From: Lolium rigidum
Taxonomy: Eukaryota; Streptophyta; Magnoliopsida; Poales; Poaceae
Assembly (NCBI RefSeq): GCF_022539505.1
Contig: NC_061508.1
Coordinates: forward strand, 38,310,256 to 38,374,255
Reading direction: 5' to 3'
DNA: 64,000 nucleotides
Below are positions 23,126 through 35,500 of this stretch, in pieces. The notes below the pieces were generated by a model that had not been told where the DNA came from, made no database searches, and saw nothing but the letters and a program-made list of their open reading frames with translations. The translations under genes and the position numbers were made by a program. The first letter of the stretch is position 1. Each line of letters starts with the position of its first letter.

Positions 23126-26100
23126 TTACATTGTAAGGTACCTAACACCCATAGCATTCTGGTGTTGGTCATGCTTTGCCCTAGGGAGAGCTTTAGTCAA
23201 CGGATCTGCAACATTCAGATCTGTGTGCACTTTGCAAATCTCTACTTCACCATCTTCGATGTACTCGCGAATCGAATGAAAACATAGCTTGATATGCTTT
23301 AGCTTCTTGTGTGACCTTGGTTCCTTTGCATTGGCGATGGCACCCGTGTTGTCACAATAAATGACTAACGGGTCCAATGCACTAGGAACCACACCAAGCT
23401 CAACAATGAACCTCTTCATCCATACCACTTTCGATGAAGCCTCTGAAGCCGCTATATATTCAGATTCTGTTGAAGATTTCGCCACCGTGTACTGCTTGGA
23501 ACTGCTCCAGCTTACTGCCGCACCATTCAATATAAACACGTACCTAGACTGAGACTTGGAGTCATCAGGATTGGTGTTCCAAGTTGCATCGGTGTAACTG
23601 GTTACAACGAGCTCTTGGTCACCGCCATAACAAAGAAACATATCCTTAGTCCTTTTCAGGTACTTCAGGATATTCTTGACCGCAGTCCAGTGTTCCATTC
23701 CTGGATCACTTTGATATCTGCTAGTCAAACTAACAGCATGTGCTATATCCGGTCTAGTACACAGCATGGCATACATGAGAGAGCCTACTGCCGAAGCATA
23801 GGGGATCTTGCTCATCCTCTCTCTTTCATCTGCCGTAGCCGGACCTTGAGTCTTACTCAAGACCTTACCTGGCAACATAGGCAAGAACCCTTTCTTGCTT
23901 TCATCCAATCCAAACTTCTTTAGAATCTTGTCCAGGTATGTACTCTGTGAAAGGCCTATTAGGCGTCTTGATCTATCTCTATAAATCTTGATGCCTAAAA
24001 TGGTACGTTGCTTCACCAAGGTCTTTCATTGAAAAGGACTTATTCAAATAACCTTTAACGCTGCTTAATAGTTCTATATCATTCCCAATCAATAATATGT
24101 CATCTACATATAATATCAGGAACGCTACAGAGCTCCCACTCACTTTCTTGTAAATACAGGCCTCACCATGAGTCCGTATAAAACCGAAGTCTTTGATCAC
24201 CCTATCAAAGCGTAGGTTCCAACTCCGGGATGCTTGCTTCAGTCCATAAATGGAACGCTGAAGTTTGCATACCTTGTCAGCATTTTCAGGATCAACAAAA
24301 CCTTTTGGGTTGTACCATATACAACTCTTCCTCAATATCACCATTGAGGAACGCCGTTTTGACATCCATCTGCCAAATCTCATAATCGAAAAATGCAGCT
24401 ATTGCTAACAAAATCCTCACAGACTTTAGCTTCGCTACAGGTGAGAAAGTCTCATCGTAGTCAACTCCTTGAATTTGTCGGAAACCCTTTGCGACAAGTC
24501 GAGCTTTATAGACAAGTAATATTACCATCAACATCTATTTTTCTCTTGAAGATCCATTTATTCTCGACAGCCTTGCGGCTATCAGGTAAGTCTACCAAAG
24601 TCCATACTTTGTTATCATACATGGATCCCATTTCAGATTTCATGGCTTCTTGCCATTTGTTGGAATCTGGGCTCATCATTGCTTCTTCATACGTCGCGAG
24701 GTCCTCATCATTGTTGTCCACAATCATGACATTTAGACAGGGATCATACCAATCAGGAGTGGTACGTTCCCTCGTCGATCTGCGAGGTTCAGTAGCTTCC
24801 TCGTTCGAAGTTTCATGATCATCATCATTTGCTTCCTCTCCTATCGGTGTAGGCTGTGCAGAAACTTCTTCCGGCACTGCGCTACTCTGATCTATGAAAG
24901 AAGGTTCATCAACCTCATCGAGTTCTACTTTCCTTCCAGTCACCTCTTTAGTGAGAAACTCCTTCTCAAGAAAGGATCCGTTCTTGGCAACAAAGATTTT
25001 TCCTTCGGATCTGTGATAGAAAGTGTACCCAATTGTTTCTTTAGGGTATCCTATGAAGACGCATTTCTCCGTTTTGGGTTCTAGCTTGTCAGGTTGTAAC
25101 TTGTTTACATATGCTTCGCAACCCCAAACTTTAAGGAACGACAGCTTAGGTTTCTTCCCAAACCATAATTCATACGGTGTCGTTTCAACGGATTTAGATG
25201 GTGCCCTATTTAAAGTGAATGCGGCTGTCTCTAATGCATAACCCCAAAACGATAACGGCAAATCGGTAAGAGACATCATCGATCGAACCATATCTAAGAG
25301 AGTTCGATTACGACGTTCGGACACACCATTGCGCTGTGGTGTTCCCGGCGGTGTCAACTATGAAAGTATTCCGCATTTCTTTAAATGCATGCCAAACTCA
25401 TAACTCAGATATTCGCCTCCGCGATCAGAACGTAGAAACTTAATCTTCTTGTTACGTTGATTTTCTACTTCACTTTGGAATTCCTTGAACTTCTCAAAAG
25501 TCTCGGACTTATGTTTCATAAAGTAAATATATCCATATATACTCAGATCATCCGTGAAGGTTAGAACATAACGATAACCACCGCGCGATGCTACACTCAT
25601 TGGTCCACACACATCGGTATGTATGATTTCCAATAAGTCTGTAGCTCGCTCCATTGTACCAGAAAATGGAGTCTTAGTCATTTTTCCCATTAGACATGCT
25701 TCGCATCTGTCAAGTGACTCAAAGTCAAGTGACTCAAGAAGTCCATCGGAATGGAGTTTCTTCATGCGTTTCACTCCAATATGACCAAGATGACAGTGCC
25801 ACATATAAGTAGAATTATCATTCAATTTAATTCGCTTAGCATCAATGTTATGAACATGTGTATCACTACTATCGAGATTTAACAAGAATAAACCATTCAT
25901 CTCAGGTGCATGGCCATAAAAGACATTACTCATATAAATCGAACAACCATTATTCTCAGACTTAAACGAATAACCGTCTTGCATCAAACAAGATCCAGAT
26001 ATAATGTTCATGCTCAACGTAGGTACAAAATAACAATTATTGAGGTTTAAAACTAATCCAGAAGGTAGATGTAGAGGGAGCGTGCCGACGGCGATCACAT

Positions 26101-26185
26101 CGACTTTGGATCCATTTCCAACGCGCATCTTCACCTCGTCACTTGCCAGGCTTCGTCTATTCCGCAGTTCCTGTTTCGAGTACAA
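23126..26185 (-). pseudogene. Copia integrase, reverse transcriptase and RNase H (broken)
   Basis: Right to left: pre-integrase (WHCHLGHIGVKRMKKL, CEACLMGKMT), integrase core with HTDVCGPM, SDRGGEYLS and, after a stop near 25358, TPQRNGVSERRNRTLLDM. Reverse transcriptase follows in three frames (KARLVAKGFRQIQGVDYDETF, WQMDVKTAFLNGDIEEEL, YGLKQASRSWN and an intact ILYVDDILLIGND near 24110). RNase H shows YTDATWNTNPDDSKSQS and SSTESEYIAA. Breaks near 25358, 24510, 24300 and 23985. Most catalytic residues survive, so decay is moderate. Confidence 0.93.
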
Positions 26186-27108
26186 ATGTGAGCAACCGAA
26201 CCAGTATCAAATACCCAGGCACTACTACGAGAACCATTAAGATATACATCAATAACATGTATATCAAATATACCTTTCTTTTTTACGTGGCCGCTCTTCA
26301 GATCGGCCAAGTATTTGGAGCAATTGCGTTTCCAGTGCCCCTTCTTCTGGCAGTAATAGCACACAGTCTCAGGTTTAGGACCAGCCTTAGGCTTCTCAGG
26401 ATGCGCTGCAACTTTCTTGCCGCCCTTCTTGAAGTTACCCTTGTTAGGCTTGCCCTGCCTTTTGAAACCGGTGGTCTTGTTGACCATCAACACTTGGTTC
26501 TCCTTTTTAATCTCTACTTCAGCAGATTTCAGCATGGAAAAGAGTTCAGGTAAATCTTTGTTCATGTTCTGCATGTTGTAGTTCATCACGAAGTTCTTGT
26601 AACTTGGTGGCAGTGATTGAAGGACACGATGAATACCCAGCTGGTTAGGGATCATCATCCCCATGTCACTGAGCTTCTTCGCATGTCCGGACATGGCGAA
26701 CATGTGCTCACTAACGGAGTTGCCCTCTTCCATCATGCAGCTAAAGAACTGTTTCGAAGCCTCATAGCTCTCCACGGCCGCATGAGTTTCAAAGATAAGT
26801 TTGAGCTCACGCATCATCTCACAGGGGTCATGGTGCTCAAAACGCTTTTGGAGCTCTGCCTCTAAGCTGCACAAGATGGCACACTAAACTTCGGAGTACC
26901 GAGTTGCCCGAGTCTCATAAACATTCTTTATGTCCTCGGATACTGCAGGAGGTGGTGGGGGACCTAGCGGTGCATCGAGCACATATTGCAGGCTTCCACC
27001 AGTGAGGAAAATCCTCACATGACGGAACCAGTCAGTGAAGTTGCTACCATTGCCCTTAAGCTTTTCTTTCTCTAGGAACTCGGTTAAAATTGATGGAGGG
27101 GGCGCCAT
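26131..27108 (-). pseudogene. Copia gag and protease (one stop)
   Basis: Starts MAPPPSILTEFLEKEKLKGN at 27108 and runs through a typical copia gag. An in-frame stop at 26884 interrupts it. The zinc knuckle CYYCQKKGHWKRNC is intact near 26350. The protease motif WVFDTGSVAHIC lies near 26205. Downstream it shifts frame into the pre-integrase region. Confidence 0.92.
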
Positions 27109-28275
27109 GATCTACAACATATTTGCAAAGAGTTTAGACTAAGTTTATGATAAAATGAGTTCAATTTTAATTCTTAAATTAACTAGGTGAACTCCCACTT
27201 AAAACAACATCCCTCGCATTGTCTTAGTGATTACACGAACCAAATCCACTACACCAAGTCCGATCTTCACGAGAAAAGATGTAGCTTCAAAGGTGAACAC
27301 TCAAAGTGTTCATCATATCATTCATATGACTCATGCTCTACCTTTCGGTATCCCGTGTTCCGAGACCATGTCTGTACATGCTAGGCTCGTCAAGGCAACC
27401 TTGGTATCCGCGTGTGCAAATCTGGCTTGCACCCGTTGTATGCACATGTAGAGTCTATCACACCCGATCATCACGAGATGCTTCGAAACGACAAGTCTTA
27501 GCAACGGTGCATACTAAGGGTGAACACTTTATTATCTTGATATTTAGTGAGAGGGATCATCTTATAATGCTACCGTCGCGATCTAAGCAAAATAAGATGC
27601 ATAAAAAGGATTAACATCACATGCAATTCATAATGTGTGATATGATATGGCCTTTCTTCTTGTGCTTTTTATCTCCATCTACAAAGCACGGACATGATCT
27701 CCATCATCACCAGCATGGCGTCAAGGTCAGTGGCGCCGCTACTATAACAACTACTTGAAATAAAGCTATTACATGATGAATAGACACGCAGGTCTTTAAC
27801 AAAAATTAAAGACAACCATTAGGCTCCCGCCGGTTGCCATAATACAATAATGAACATCTCATACATCAAATATAATCATCATCACATCATGGCCATATCA
27901 CATCACCAAACCCTGCAAAAACAAGTTAGACGCCTCTAATTTGGTTTGCATATTTTACGTGGTTTAGGGTTTTCGAGTAAGATCCAATCTACCTACGAAC
28001 ATGAACCACAACGGTGATACTAGTGTTGACAATAGAAGTGCAAATTACAATCTTCACTATGGTGGAGAGACAGACACCCGCAAAGCCACTTATGCAATAC
28101 AAGTTGCATGTCAAGCGTGGAGCAAGTCTCATGAGACGCGGTCATGTAAGGTTAGCCCGGGCCGCTTCATCCCACCATCCCGCAAGAAGCAAAGTACACA
28201 AACTAAAGCAACAAAAGCATCACCGCCCACAAAAACATTGTGTTCTACTCGTGCAACAGATCTATGCATAGACAT
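27109..28275 (-). other. Copia 5' leader, noncoding
   Basis: About 1.2 kb between the primer binding site and gag. Only short open frames are present, none with a domain. BARE/Angela-type copias normally have a long untranslated leader of this kind. Confidence 0.75.
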
Positions 28276-28288
28276 GGCTCTGATACCA
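28276..28288 (-). promoter_or_regulatory. Primer binding site, initiator Met tRNA type
   Basis: Minus-strand tggtatcagagcc, one base after the LTR end. This is the standard copia priming site complementary to the 3' end of initiator methionine tRNA. Confidence 0.93.
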
Positions 28289-28289
28289 C

Positions 28290-28809
28290 TGATGGGGTTC
28301 GTTGCATAGAAAACAAAAAATTTCCTACCGCAAAGACGAATAAATCCAAGATCTAATCTATGGAAAAACCAAGATCTATTCTATGAGATCTGAACAACGA
28401 GATGGAGATGAGACTAACCCTCGAAGATTCCAAAGCCTATGAGATTAATCTCGTTGTTGGTGTAGACGATCGTTCCGGTGCTGCAATCCGGCAGCACTTC
28501 CGTACTCGGTCGCGCGTACGGTGTCGATGAAGCCCCTTCCTCTCCCTGTTCCAGCGGGCAGCGGAGGTGTGGTAGATCTCCACGGAATCCCAGCAGCACG
28601 ACGGCGTGGTGGTGGTGGTGGAGAAGATTTGCTGCAGGGCTTCGCCTAAGCCTGCACATCGTATGGAGGAGGAAGAGAGGGGGCGGCTAGGGTTGGAGGA
28701 GAGGTGGTGTGGCCGGCCACCCCCTCCCCTCTTTATATAGGGGGAGGGGTCGGCCTAGGGTTTCCCCCTGGCCCCACCTCCTTCCTTGGTCGGCGCCCCA
28801 AGGGGGGGA
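28290..28809 (-). repeat. 5' LTR of the copia, inner piece
   Basis: Matches 21339-21857 of the intact LTR nearly base for base, then stops abruptly after a run of seven G and one A where foreign sequence beginning TGTCACGCCC starts. Confidence 0.92.
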
Positions 28810-29173
28810 TGTCACGCCCCGAAACCGGGCCTAGTCGTGACAACGCCACATATTTATAATCTCGCGATTATAAACATGTAAGGCTCAAACTAAGACATAT
28901 TATAAAGTTAAAACAACACTTTATTCAATATATTTTCTATTACACAAGTCCAGATACAATATGTATTTTTCCCTTCCCGCGGAACTACGCTACGCTTCTG
29001 CATCATCTCCAAACATGCTAACTTCTATAAAAAAATAGAGATGGAAAGGGTGAGTATAAAGTTATACTCAGCAAGTAGTACAACAAGAAAACAATAGATG
29101 ATTAAGAGAATTAGCGGAATCAAAGGAAAATAACAAAGTGTCAGTCAGAACCAGATACGACGAATACAACAAC

Positions 29174-30336
29174 TGTTGTCACCAGAATTTGACCGGATCA
29201 GAGGTGGGCCGCGATGGAAGATGGGCTTGAAGAATATACATAGAAGAAATACATGAAGCGGCCTTGCGCGAAGAGTTTGGGCTAGATTGCCCGTGTATCT
29301 GTATTATAGTAGATCGCATCTTAGTTTAAAAGGTAGAGTTTGGCCCGTGCACGGTTAGGTGCACGCCTCAATTAGAAAGTCCCTTGGACTATAAATATGT
29401 ATCTAGGGTTTATGAAATAAACAACAATCACGTTCACAACAAACACAAACCAGGCGCATCGCCACCCCTTCTTTCGAGGGTTTCCTTCCGAGTAAGCATC
29501 ATGCTGCCTAGATCGCATCTTGCGATCTAGGCAGTACACGTTTATTCGTCTACCTTGTGTTACTCGTGCTGAAGCGTTGTTGATGGCGAGTAGCACTACC
29601 TATCTTAGGTGTTTTGGGGCTTGCATTGATGCTTTTCTTATGCACATCTGCTTAGCAATGCCGTCCCTCGACACCTAGCTGCCCTTACACCTATCCGGGT
29701 GTAAGGGTAGCATCTTGCTTGTTCGTTACTTAGTAGATCCGATCTGTTATAGTTGCTCCTTGTTCTTCAAGGATTAGTTTAATATCTGCATGATTAGGCC
29801 TTACGCTGGGGTCGGATGATCCGGTAGTACGTTAGGTGTTGTTTACCGTTCCTACAAGGGATGTTCCGGGAATTGACTTAATGTTGGTTTTTAGGCCTCT
29901 TGTAGGGGTAGTTTTCATCATCTTTCGTATCAGCTAGGCCCAACTATGCGTAGGATGTTCCGGTTATGCGGTGAAAACCCTAAACTGTCGTAGATTGGTT
30001 TAGCTTTGTTGTGATCAAGCAGGATCCCCATGTCATTGCAAATCCAATGTGAACCATGGGGCGATCGGCTCTTTGAGCCGATCCACAGGGCAACCTGAGA
30101 GCCGATAGGGCTCGTATTTAATGTTTACGTGTCTACCATGCAGGAGAATAATCGAAGCAATCTAACACCTTCCTGATCGGGTCTAGGTCAGGTGGCACGC
30201 CCTTGCAACCGCCAGGACGTGTGCTGAAAACTTGCGGGACGACGCGAGGTGCCAGGGTCCACTAAGCGGCCTTGGGAGCCTCCCGGCTCTTCGTGTTGCT
30301 TAACCACTGCTCGTCGGTGAGTTTTGGCAGGCAACA
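29174..30336 (+). repeat. 5' LTR of the non-autonomous element
   Basis: Starts TGTTGTCACCAGAATTTGAC, ends gttttggcaggcaaca. Contains cctataaatatg-like sequence near 29388-29398 (ctataaatatg) that can serve as the TATA box of the element, and a short perfect hairpin at 30063-30083. Confidence 0.93.
29388..29398 (+). promoter_or_regulatory. TATA box in the 5' LTR
   Basis: The sequence ctataaatatg within the LTR, also present in the 3' LTR near 36428-36438. It probably drives the sense gag-protease transcript. Confidence 0.6.
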
Positions 30337-30339
30337 CAT

Positions 30340-30361
30340 TCTGGCACGCCCGGTGGGACCA
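30340..30361 (+). promoter_or_regulatory. Primer binding site (putative)
   Basis: Three bases after the LTR end, the sequence tctggcacgcccggtgggac has the TGG start expected of a tRNA-complementary site. I have not identified the tRNA. Confidence 0.6.
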
Positions 30362-30397
30362 TCTTCTACAACATCCACGTCAACACCTGCATTCGAG

Positions 30398-32059
30398 ATG
30401 GCGGACGAACCGATCAAGTACGAGGATCTCCCTGCAGAGCATAAGAAGAAATACGATGAGCTGAAGGCCATCTGTGAAGCCGAATTCATCGGCTCCTTTG
30501 AGAAGACCCATTCTCACGGCATCAGGTTCAAGGTTGACACACGTCCGTTTCCTGGCGTCAACATGGTGGATCTTAGCCACTCCATAAGGTGCGAGCCAGA
30601 GTTCGCTTTTAGCGTCAACATGGCAGGGCTTGTGAGCCGCCATGGTAAAGATAAAGCAGAGAGTAGCCACTCCCGTGGCAAGGGTAAAGAGGAGGCCGAT
30701 CCACGCGACCGGCCCCAAGATGATGATAGACGGTACCTGACCGAGGAGGAAGTGAGAAGCGTGCGGTATCAACGTCCACTCTCCGCGCATCTCCTTAACA
30801 AATATGAACAGCAGTATGACCGACGTCGGCGCTACGACGCAGATGATGAGAGATATCGTCGGTCTGATGCAGAGGACAGAAGGTATCGTCAGCATAATAG
30901 AATCAACGACGGGTACGAGCGTCACGCTAGAGGGAGGTCAAGAGAGCAAGACGACATGGATAAGCATTGGGACTGTCCTTTCTTCAAACATTGCTGGGAC
31001 TCAGGAATGAGCCGATTGCCAACAATCGAGAACTGCCCAGAATGCAGACAGCAAAGGAAGAGGACACATGAGGTTTCAGTGTTCGAGCGTCTAGGGCCTC
31101 TCCCACCTCAGAACAAACGAGCTGAGTCATCTCAAGAAGAAGACTTTGAGGAGTCAGATGGAGAAGAAGATAGGTATCACCGGCCAAGGTGGTGCCCTGA
31201 TGGACTCAGCCATTCTCAGAAGCGTAGGGTGCAGCGGCTACGAAACCTGGAGGAAGCCGAGGCACAGTACCTGTATACGTTGAGGAAGGCAAGGCCCGAT
31301 CTGGCCGTGAAAATTCAGCAAACATTGGAGACAAAGGCGCGCCCGCCAAAGAAAGTATGGCGCCCTAAACAGACGAAAGTCGATGCAGAGGCATCGGCTG
31401 ATACAAACATGGTGTTCATACTCCCGTCAGAGTTTCGCGCTCCAAACGACGAGGAAGTATCGGTGGCTCAATTCGACTGCGGTCCACGGCCAGTTATCTT
31501 TGAGAAGCCACGAGATAGAAGCTACAGGCATTTGAAAGCCCTATACCTGAGAGGTTATATCAATGGGCAGCCTGTCAGCAAGATGTTGGTCGACACCGGA
31601 GCGGCAGTCAACATAATGCCGTATTCCATGCTACGGCGTTTGGGACACTCCAATGATGATCTGATCAAGACCAACGTCACATTGAGCGATTTCAACGGCC
31701 AAGCATCAGAAGCAAAAGGTGTTCTAAATGTAGATCTTACTGTAGGCCGGAAAACCATACCTACCGCGTTCTTCATCGTCGACAGCAAAAGCAATTACGC
31801 TGTCCTGCTAGGAAGGGATTGGATTCACGCTAACTGTTGCATTCCGTCCACAATGCACCAATGCATCATACAGTGGGATGGAGATGAAGTGGAGGTCGTT
31901 CAGGCAGATGACTCAATCGAGATATCACTAGCTGCCATGAATATTTGGGAGGCAGATGACCAAGAGCCGCTCTCTGGAATCAGTTTGGAGGGCTGTGAGC
32001 GCATCGAGGCTTCGAAAAATGGGGTGAGGCTGGTTTTATCCACCGGCCTGACAGAGTAG
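30398..32059 (+). CDS. Gag-protease of the non-autonomous element (553 aa)
   Basis: The frame is open from 30272, but that start lies inside the LTR, so I choose the ATG at 30398 (MADEPIKYEDLPAEHKKKYD). The N-terminal part is charged; a long Arg/Asp-rich stretch (about residues 95-190) is followed by a Cys/His cluster, CPFFKHCWDSGM ... CPECRQQ (about residues 193-220), that resembles a zinc-binding knuckle. The aspartic protease is near residues 390-490, with VDTGAAVNIMPYSML as active site and VLLGRDWIH near its end. Then comes a short tail and a stop; no polymerase follows. The retrotransposon capsid segment (YFxxL...W type) of full gag proteins is not visible. This looks intact and young. 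It may supply structural protein while enzymes come from related autonomous elements. Confidence 0.88.
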   Translation: MADEPIKYEDLPAEHKKKYDELKAICEAEFIGSFEKTHSHGIRFKVDTRPFPGVNMVDLSHSIRCEPEFAFSVNMAGLVSRHGKDKAESSHSRGKGKEEADPRDRPQDDDRRYLTEEEVRSVRYQRPLSAHLLNKYEQQYDRRRRYDADDERYRRSDAEDRRYRQHNRINDGYERHARGRSREQDDMDKHWDCPFFKHCWDSGMSRLPTIENCPECRQQRKRTHEVSVFERLGPLPPQNKRAESSQEEDFEESDGEEDRYHRPRWCPDGLSHSQKRRVQRLRNLEEAEAQYLYTLRKARPDLAVKIQQTLETKARPPKKVWRPKQTKVDAEASADTNMVFILPSEFRAPNDEEVSVAQFDCGPRPVIFEKPRDRSYRHLKALYLRGYINGQPVSKMLVDTGAAVNIMPYSMLRRLGHSNDDLIKTNVTLSDFNGQASEAKGVLNVDLTVGRKTIPTAFFIVDSKSNYAVLLGRDWIHANCCIPSTMHQCIIQWDGDEVEVVQADDSIEISLAAMNIWEADDQEPLSGISLEGCERIEASKNGVRLVLSTGLTE

Positions 32060-32569
32060 CAAGGTCCAAGATGATGGACATACGTGGCGAGGCCGATCCT
32101 TGCAATCGGCCCCAAAAAATGGAAAGAAAAAATCTCATCTCAAGCATGTCACGTAGCTACAGCGAAATCCAAGGAATTGCAAACCATCGTCAAGCATTGC
32201 AATGAGAAAGGAGGCCGATTCTAGCAATCGGCCAAAATTATCCTCGACATACGTTGTCTTGGTTCAGCATTGATCCAACAGAGGATGCCTGAAGAGCCGA
32301 TACCCTCAATTACTTGAAAGAATCGGCTCGGGGGGCACTTAGATGGATAAGACACGAGGATACGAAGTTTGAAGTGGCTGTCAAATGCCCAGCAGCTCAA
32401 GATATATTCTTTGATGATGATGGGTATTGAAGTATGGGGGCCGATGCATAAATAAATCGGCCGTAAAAAATGCAAATTTTTTAAGCATAGCCGATGCGCA
32501 GACATCGACTTAAGAACAAAAAGCGTATGTCGACTCAAGAGGTACAAGATCAGTAAAACAGTTATCAGT
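32060..32569. other. Spacer with repeated GCCGAT/ATCGGC pairs
   Basis: The gap between the two converging frames. It holds several small inverted pairs such as gccgatccttgcaatcggc (32091-32109), gccgattctagcaatcggc (32214-32232) and a gagccgat...atcggctc pair (32294-32330). No coding sequence. It may contain the 3' ends of both convergent transcripts. Confidence 0.7.
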
Positions 32570-35500
32570 TTACACAGAGAAGTTTTTCTGAAGAAATGCG
32601 TCAAGAGCGTGAAGGGCGTCGGCACGGATACGATCCACTTCGGCGATCTCAGCCTCGTCGTCCTCGTCGTTGCCCGTCACTAGTTGACTGCTCAGGGCAC
32701 GAATTTCAGCCAGATCGGTTTTCAGATCGGCTGTGAGGCCTTGTGCTTCCTCTCGAGAGCGGGCAATAAGGGTTTCCTTGTCTTGGATAAGCTGCTTGGT
32801 CACCCTAACCTTTTCTTCAAGGTTCTCCAGTTCCTTGCGCAGGGCCTCGAGTTCAGCACTATTGGCGGAAGTGTCAGTCTTGGCGTCTAAGGCAGCCTTT
32901 TTCTCGTTGAGCCGTTGACACTTCTCTGTAATATCGGCTCTCAACGGAAGCTGGGCATGACGGCGGATAATTCTTTGATGAGCCGACTGCACTCTTAACC
33001 TGAAGGCCGACAGTGTTACAGCTGGCCAAAGCTTCACCTGCAGTGTCACCGGAAGATGGGGCTGGATTTCTTCAAGGATGCCCTTGACTGCCTCGGGGTT
33101 TTCAACCAGTGTCTCAACTGAGGAGGAGAGCAAAGCTTTGAGACGCTGGAGTGGACCATGGACTGTGCCAGGACTTGGCTCTTCATCTGCCTTGGAAGTA
33201 GCCGGCTCGATGGATTCAGGATCGAACGTCAGCAAGCTCGAAAGATCACAACTCTGACAAACGAACAAGAGCGGTATGAGTATATATATATACAACAAAG
33301 AAAGGGAGTGGAGAATACCTCTCCCAGAGTGGGAGGAGCGGCCGATGTTGTGATAATCGGCTCTTCCGTAGACTTGGCTAGGTTAGACACTTGGCCAGCC
33401 ATGCTTGTCGAGGTGGCCAGATCTAGTGTGGCGGATGGCATCAATATCTCTTCAACGTCCCCGCTAGGGATCTCATTAGCCTGCAAAAGAGATGGTGAGC
33501 CGATCCAAGTAGCAATGGGATGACGTGAAATATGAACTGGTGAAGTAATTACATTTGAAACCTCCTGGCTTGACGAGGAAACTTGCGAGTCTTTGCGAGC
33601 CCTTCTGACGCATCGACGCTTCACGCGTGACCCTGTTTTGATTGGAGCTTGAGGAGCGACGGGCTCGGGGGTCGACCTTTTCCTAGAAACCGACGCTGGC
33701 GAGTCCGTCTGGCTCTGGGTGGTGGATCTCTCGGAGTTGCCCGGGGTCGAGTCCTTTTGGCTGGAATTTGCCTCCTTGCTGGAGTTCTCTTCGGTGGAAG
33801 TCTGTAAGAAGAAGTACAAGCATGTTAGAAAGAACTAGAGGGATAAATGGATTTAGTCGGGGCACGAGACAGCTTACATGCAAATTTTCCTGGACAGGAG
33901 CTTTGCGCTTCAGGGTCTTCCTGGCAGCTACTTTCCTCACCGCCTTCCTCGCCTGGGTCGAGGCTCGGGGGGCAACGGGCCCCGAAGATGCTTTACTCTT
34001 GGGAGCCGATTTTGGTGAAATCGGCTGGCTCTGCATTATGACCTTCTTCAGGGGCGGCGAGCTCTGGCAGAAGAGAACTACCGGGGCTGGTGGAAGGAAT
34101 GTGAAGGGGGAGCCATCGGACTGCACGGGCTCTGGGCCGTCTTGTTCCTACCAAGAGATAGAACCAGGTGTTTAGACAATCATCAGGAGCGATTGCAAGA
34201 AAGTTATATGGAATGGTACCTGATGTGCAGGAATGTCATATTCGGCATCAAGTTGCTTCAGCAACGGTCCTAGAGCTCTTCTGAAGGCGTGGGTCTTCCA
34301 CATAGACCACCAAATCTCGAAACCATCGGTAGTGGTGGTGAAGCAGAGGTTGTGAGGGATTGGAATAGCCAGAGCGTCAAAAAGGGTGTAGCACCTTTGG
34401 CCAGTAAGGATGTCAGGCAGTTCAGCTCTGCTTGCTGTCAGGTGGTGGAGAAAGAAGTGTGGGGGCACTTGCCCGAGACCAAGCTGCCGAGCTACTACCA
34501 CCGGTTGGTAAGACTCGTAACCAGGCTTGATGATCCGGTTAGAGGTACTCATGCCAACTGGGAGGAAGCAAGGACGGATCATGATAGAGTACAAGTGCCG
34601 GGTGCTAGCGTCGTCGGCAAAGCTGTCTAACCGGAAGGAGACTGGATTCTCAAAGTTCTCCGATTCGGTATAAGGGAAGAACAGGGGTTTGCCCAAGCCT
34701 TGGAAGAAGATCTTGAACCACTCTGCTGCTTCCTTAGGGATCAGCCTGCTGCCTGGGAGGCTATACAAAGCTTGACCATAGCTGGTGCATCGTATTTCCT
34801 TCCCATTAGCATCTGGGAAGGTGCAGGTGGTCAGAGGTGTGAAATTTGGGATCTGGTTCTGAAAGTACAGCTGAGCCCATAACTGAATAAACCACCAGGG
34901 GCCTCCTATTTTAACTGTCTTTTGGGAGAACAGTTTGACCGACGTCAGTTGAAGAGATCGATAGACTTCTCCAAGGAGCAGTTTACCAAGGCCGAGTGGA
35001 GTGCCTTTGGTGAGTTCGTAAGCCAGGGAGAGATAATTCTTGGTTGGGGCAAGTGAAGGACCACAGAATATGAAGTGCTCCAGCCAGAAGTTCAAGAAGG
35101 CCGTGTGTTCTCTTTCGGTTACAGGGCCTTTGGTTTTCATATAACGCCTGAGGTAGGCGCCCCAGCTTGTACACTCTGTTTTAGAGGAGAGGGTGAAGGG
35201 AACTTTTGGCAACTTAAAGGCAGAGGGGCGGGGGGATGCAATGTCCAGGCCTGTGATCATGGCCACGTCCAACAGAGTTGGTGTCATGGGGCCATGACCG
35301 AACATGAAGCAATTTAGTGCATCAGACCAAAAGTAGCCGATGGTCTTCAGAATGTTTTCATTCTTTTCAAGAGGAGACAATGATAATGATAAGGCGTCGG
35401 CTATCCCTATTGTTTCCCAAGTAGCATAATGGGTCTTAGACACTCTGCTGTACCATGCCACCCAACCCTCAGGGGGATTAGGCCAGGCTCGCAGGCAGTC

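Noticed and set aside
30272..30397. Earlier in-frame start for the gag-protease frame
   Set aside because: It falls inside the LTR and crosses the primer binding site; the ATG at 30398 is the first after the leader.
34289..34630. Plus-strand frames inside the antisense PMD gene
   Set aside because: They are shadows of exon 2 on the other strand and have no domains; the minus-strand gene has consistent exons and introns.
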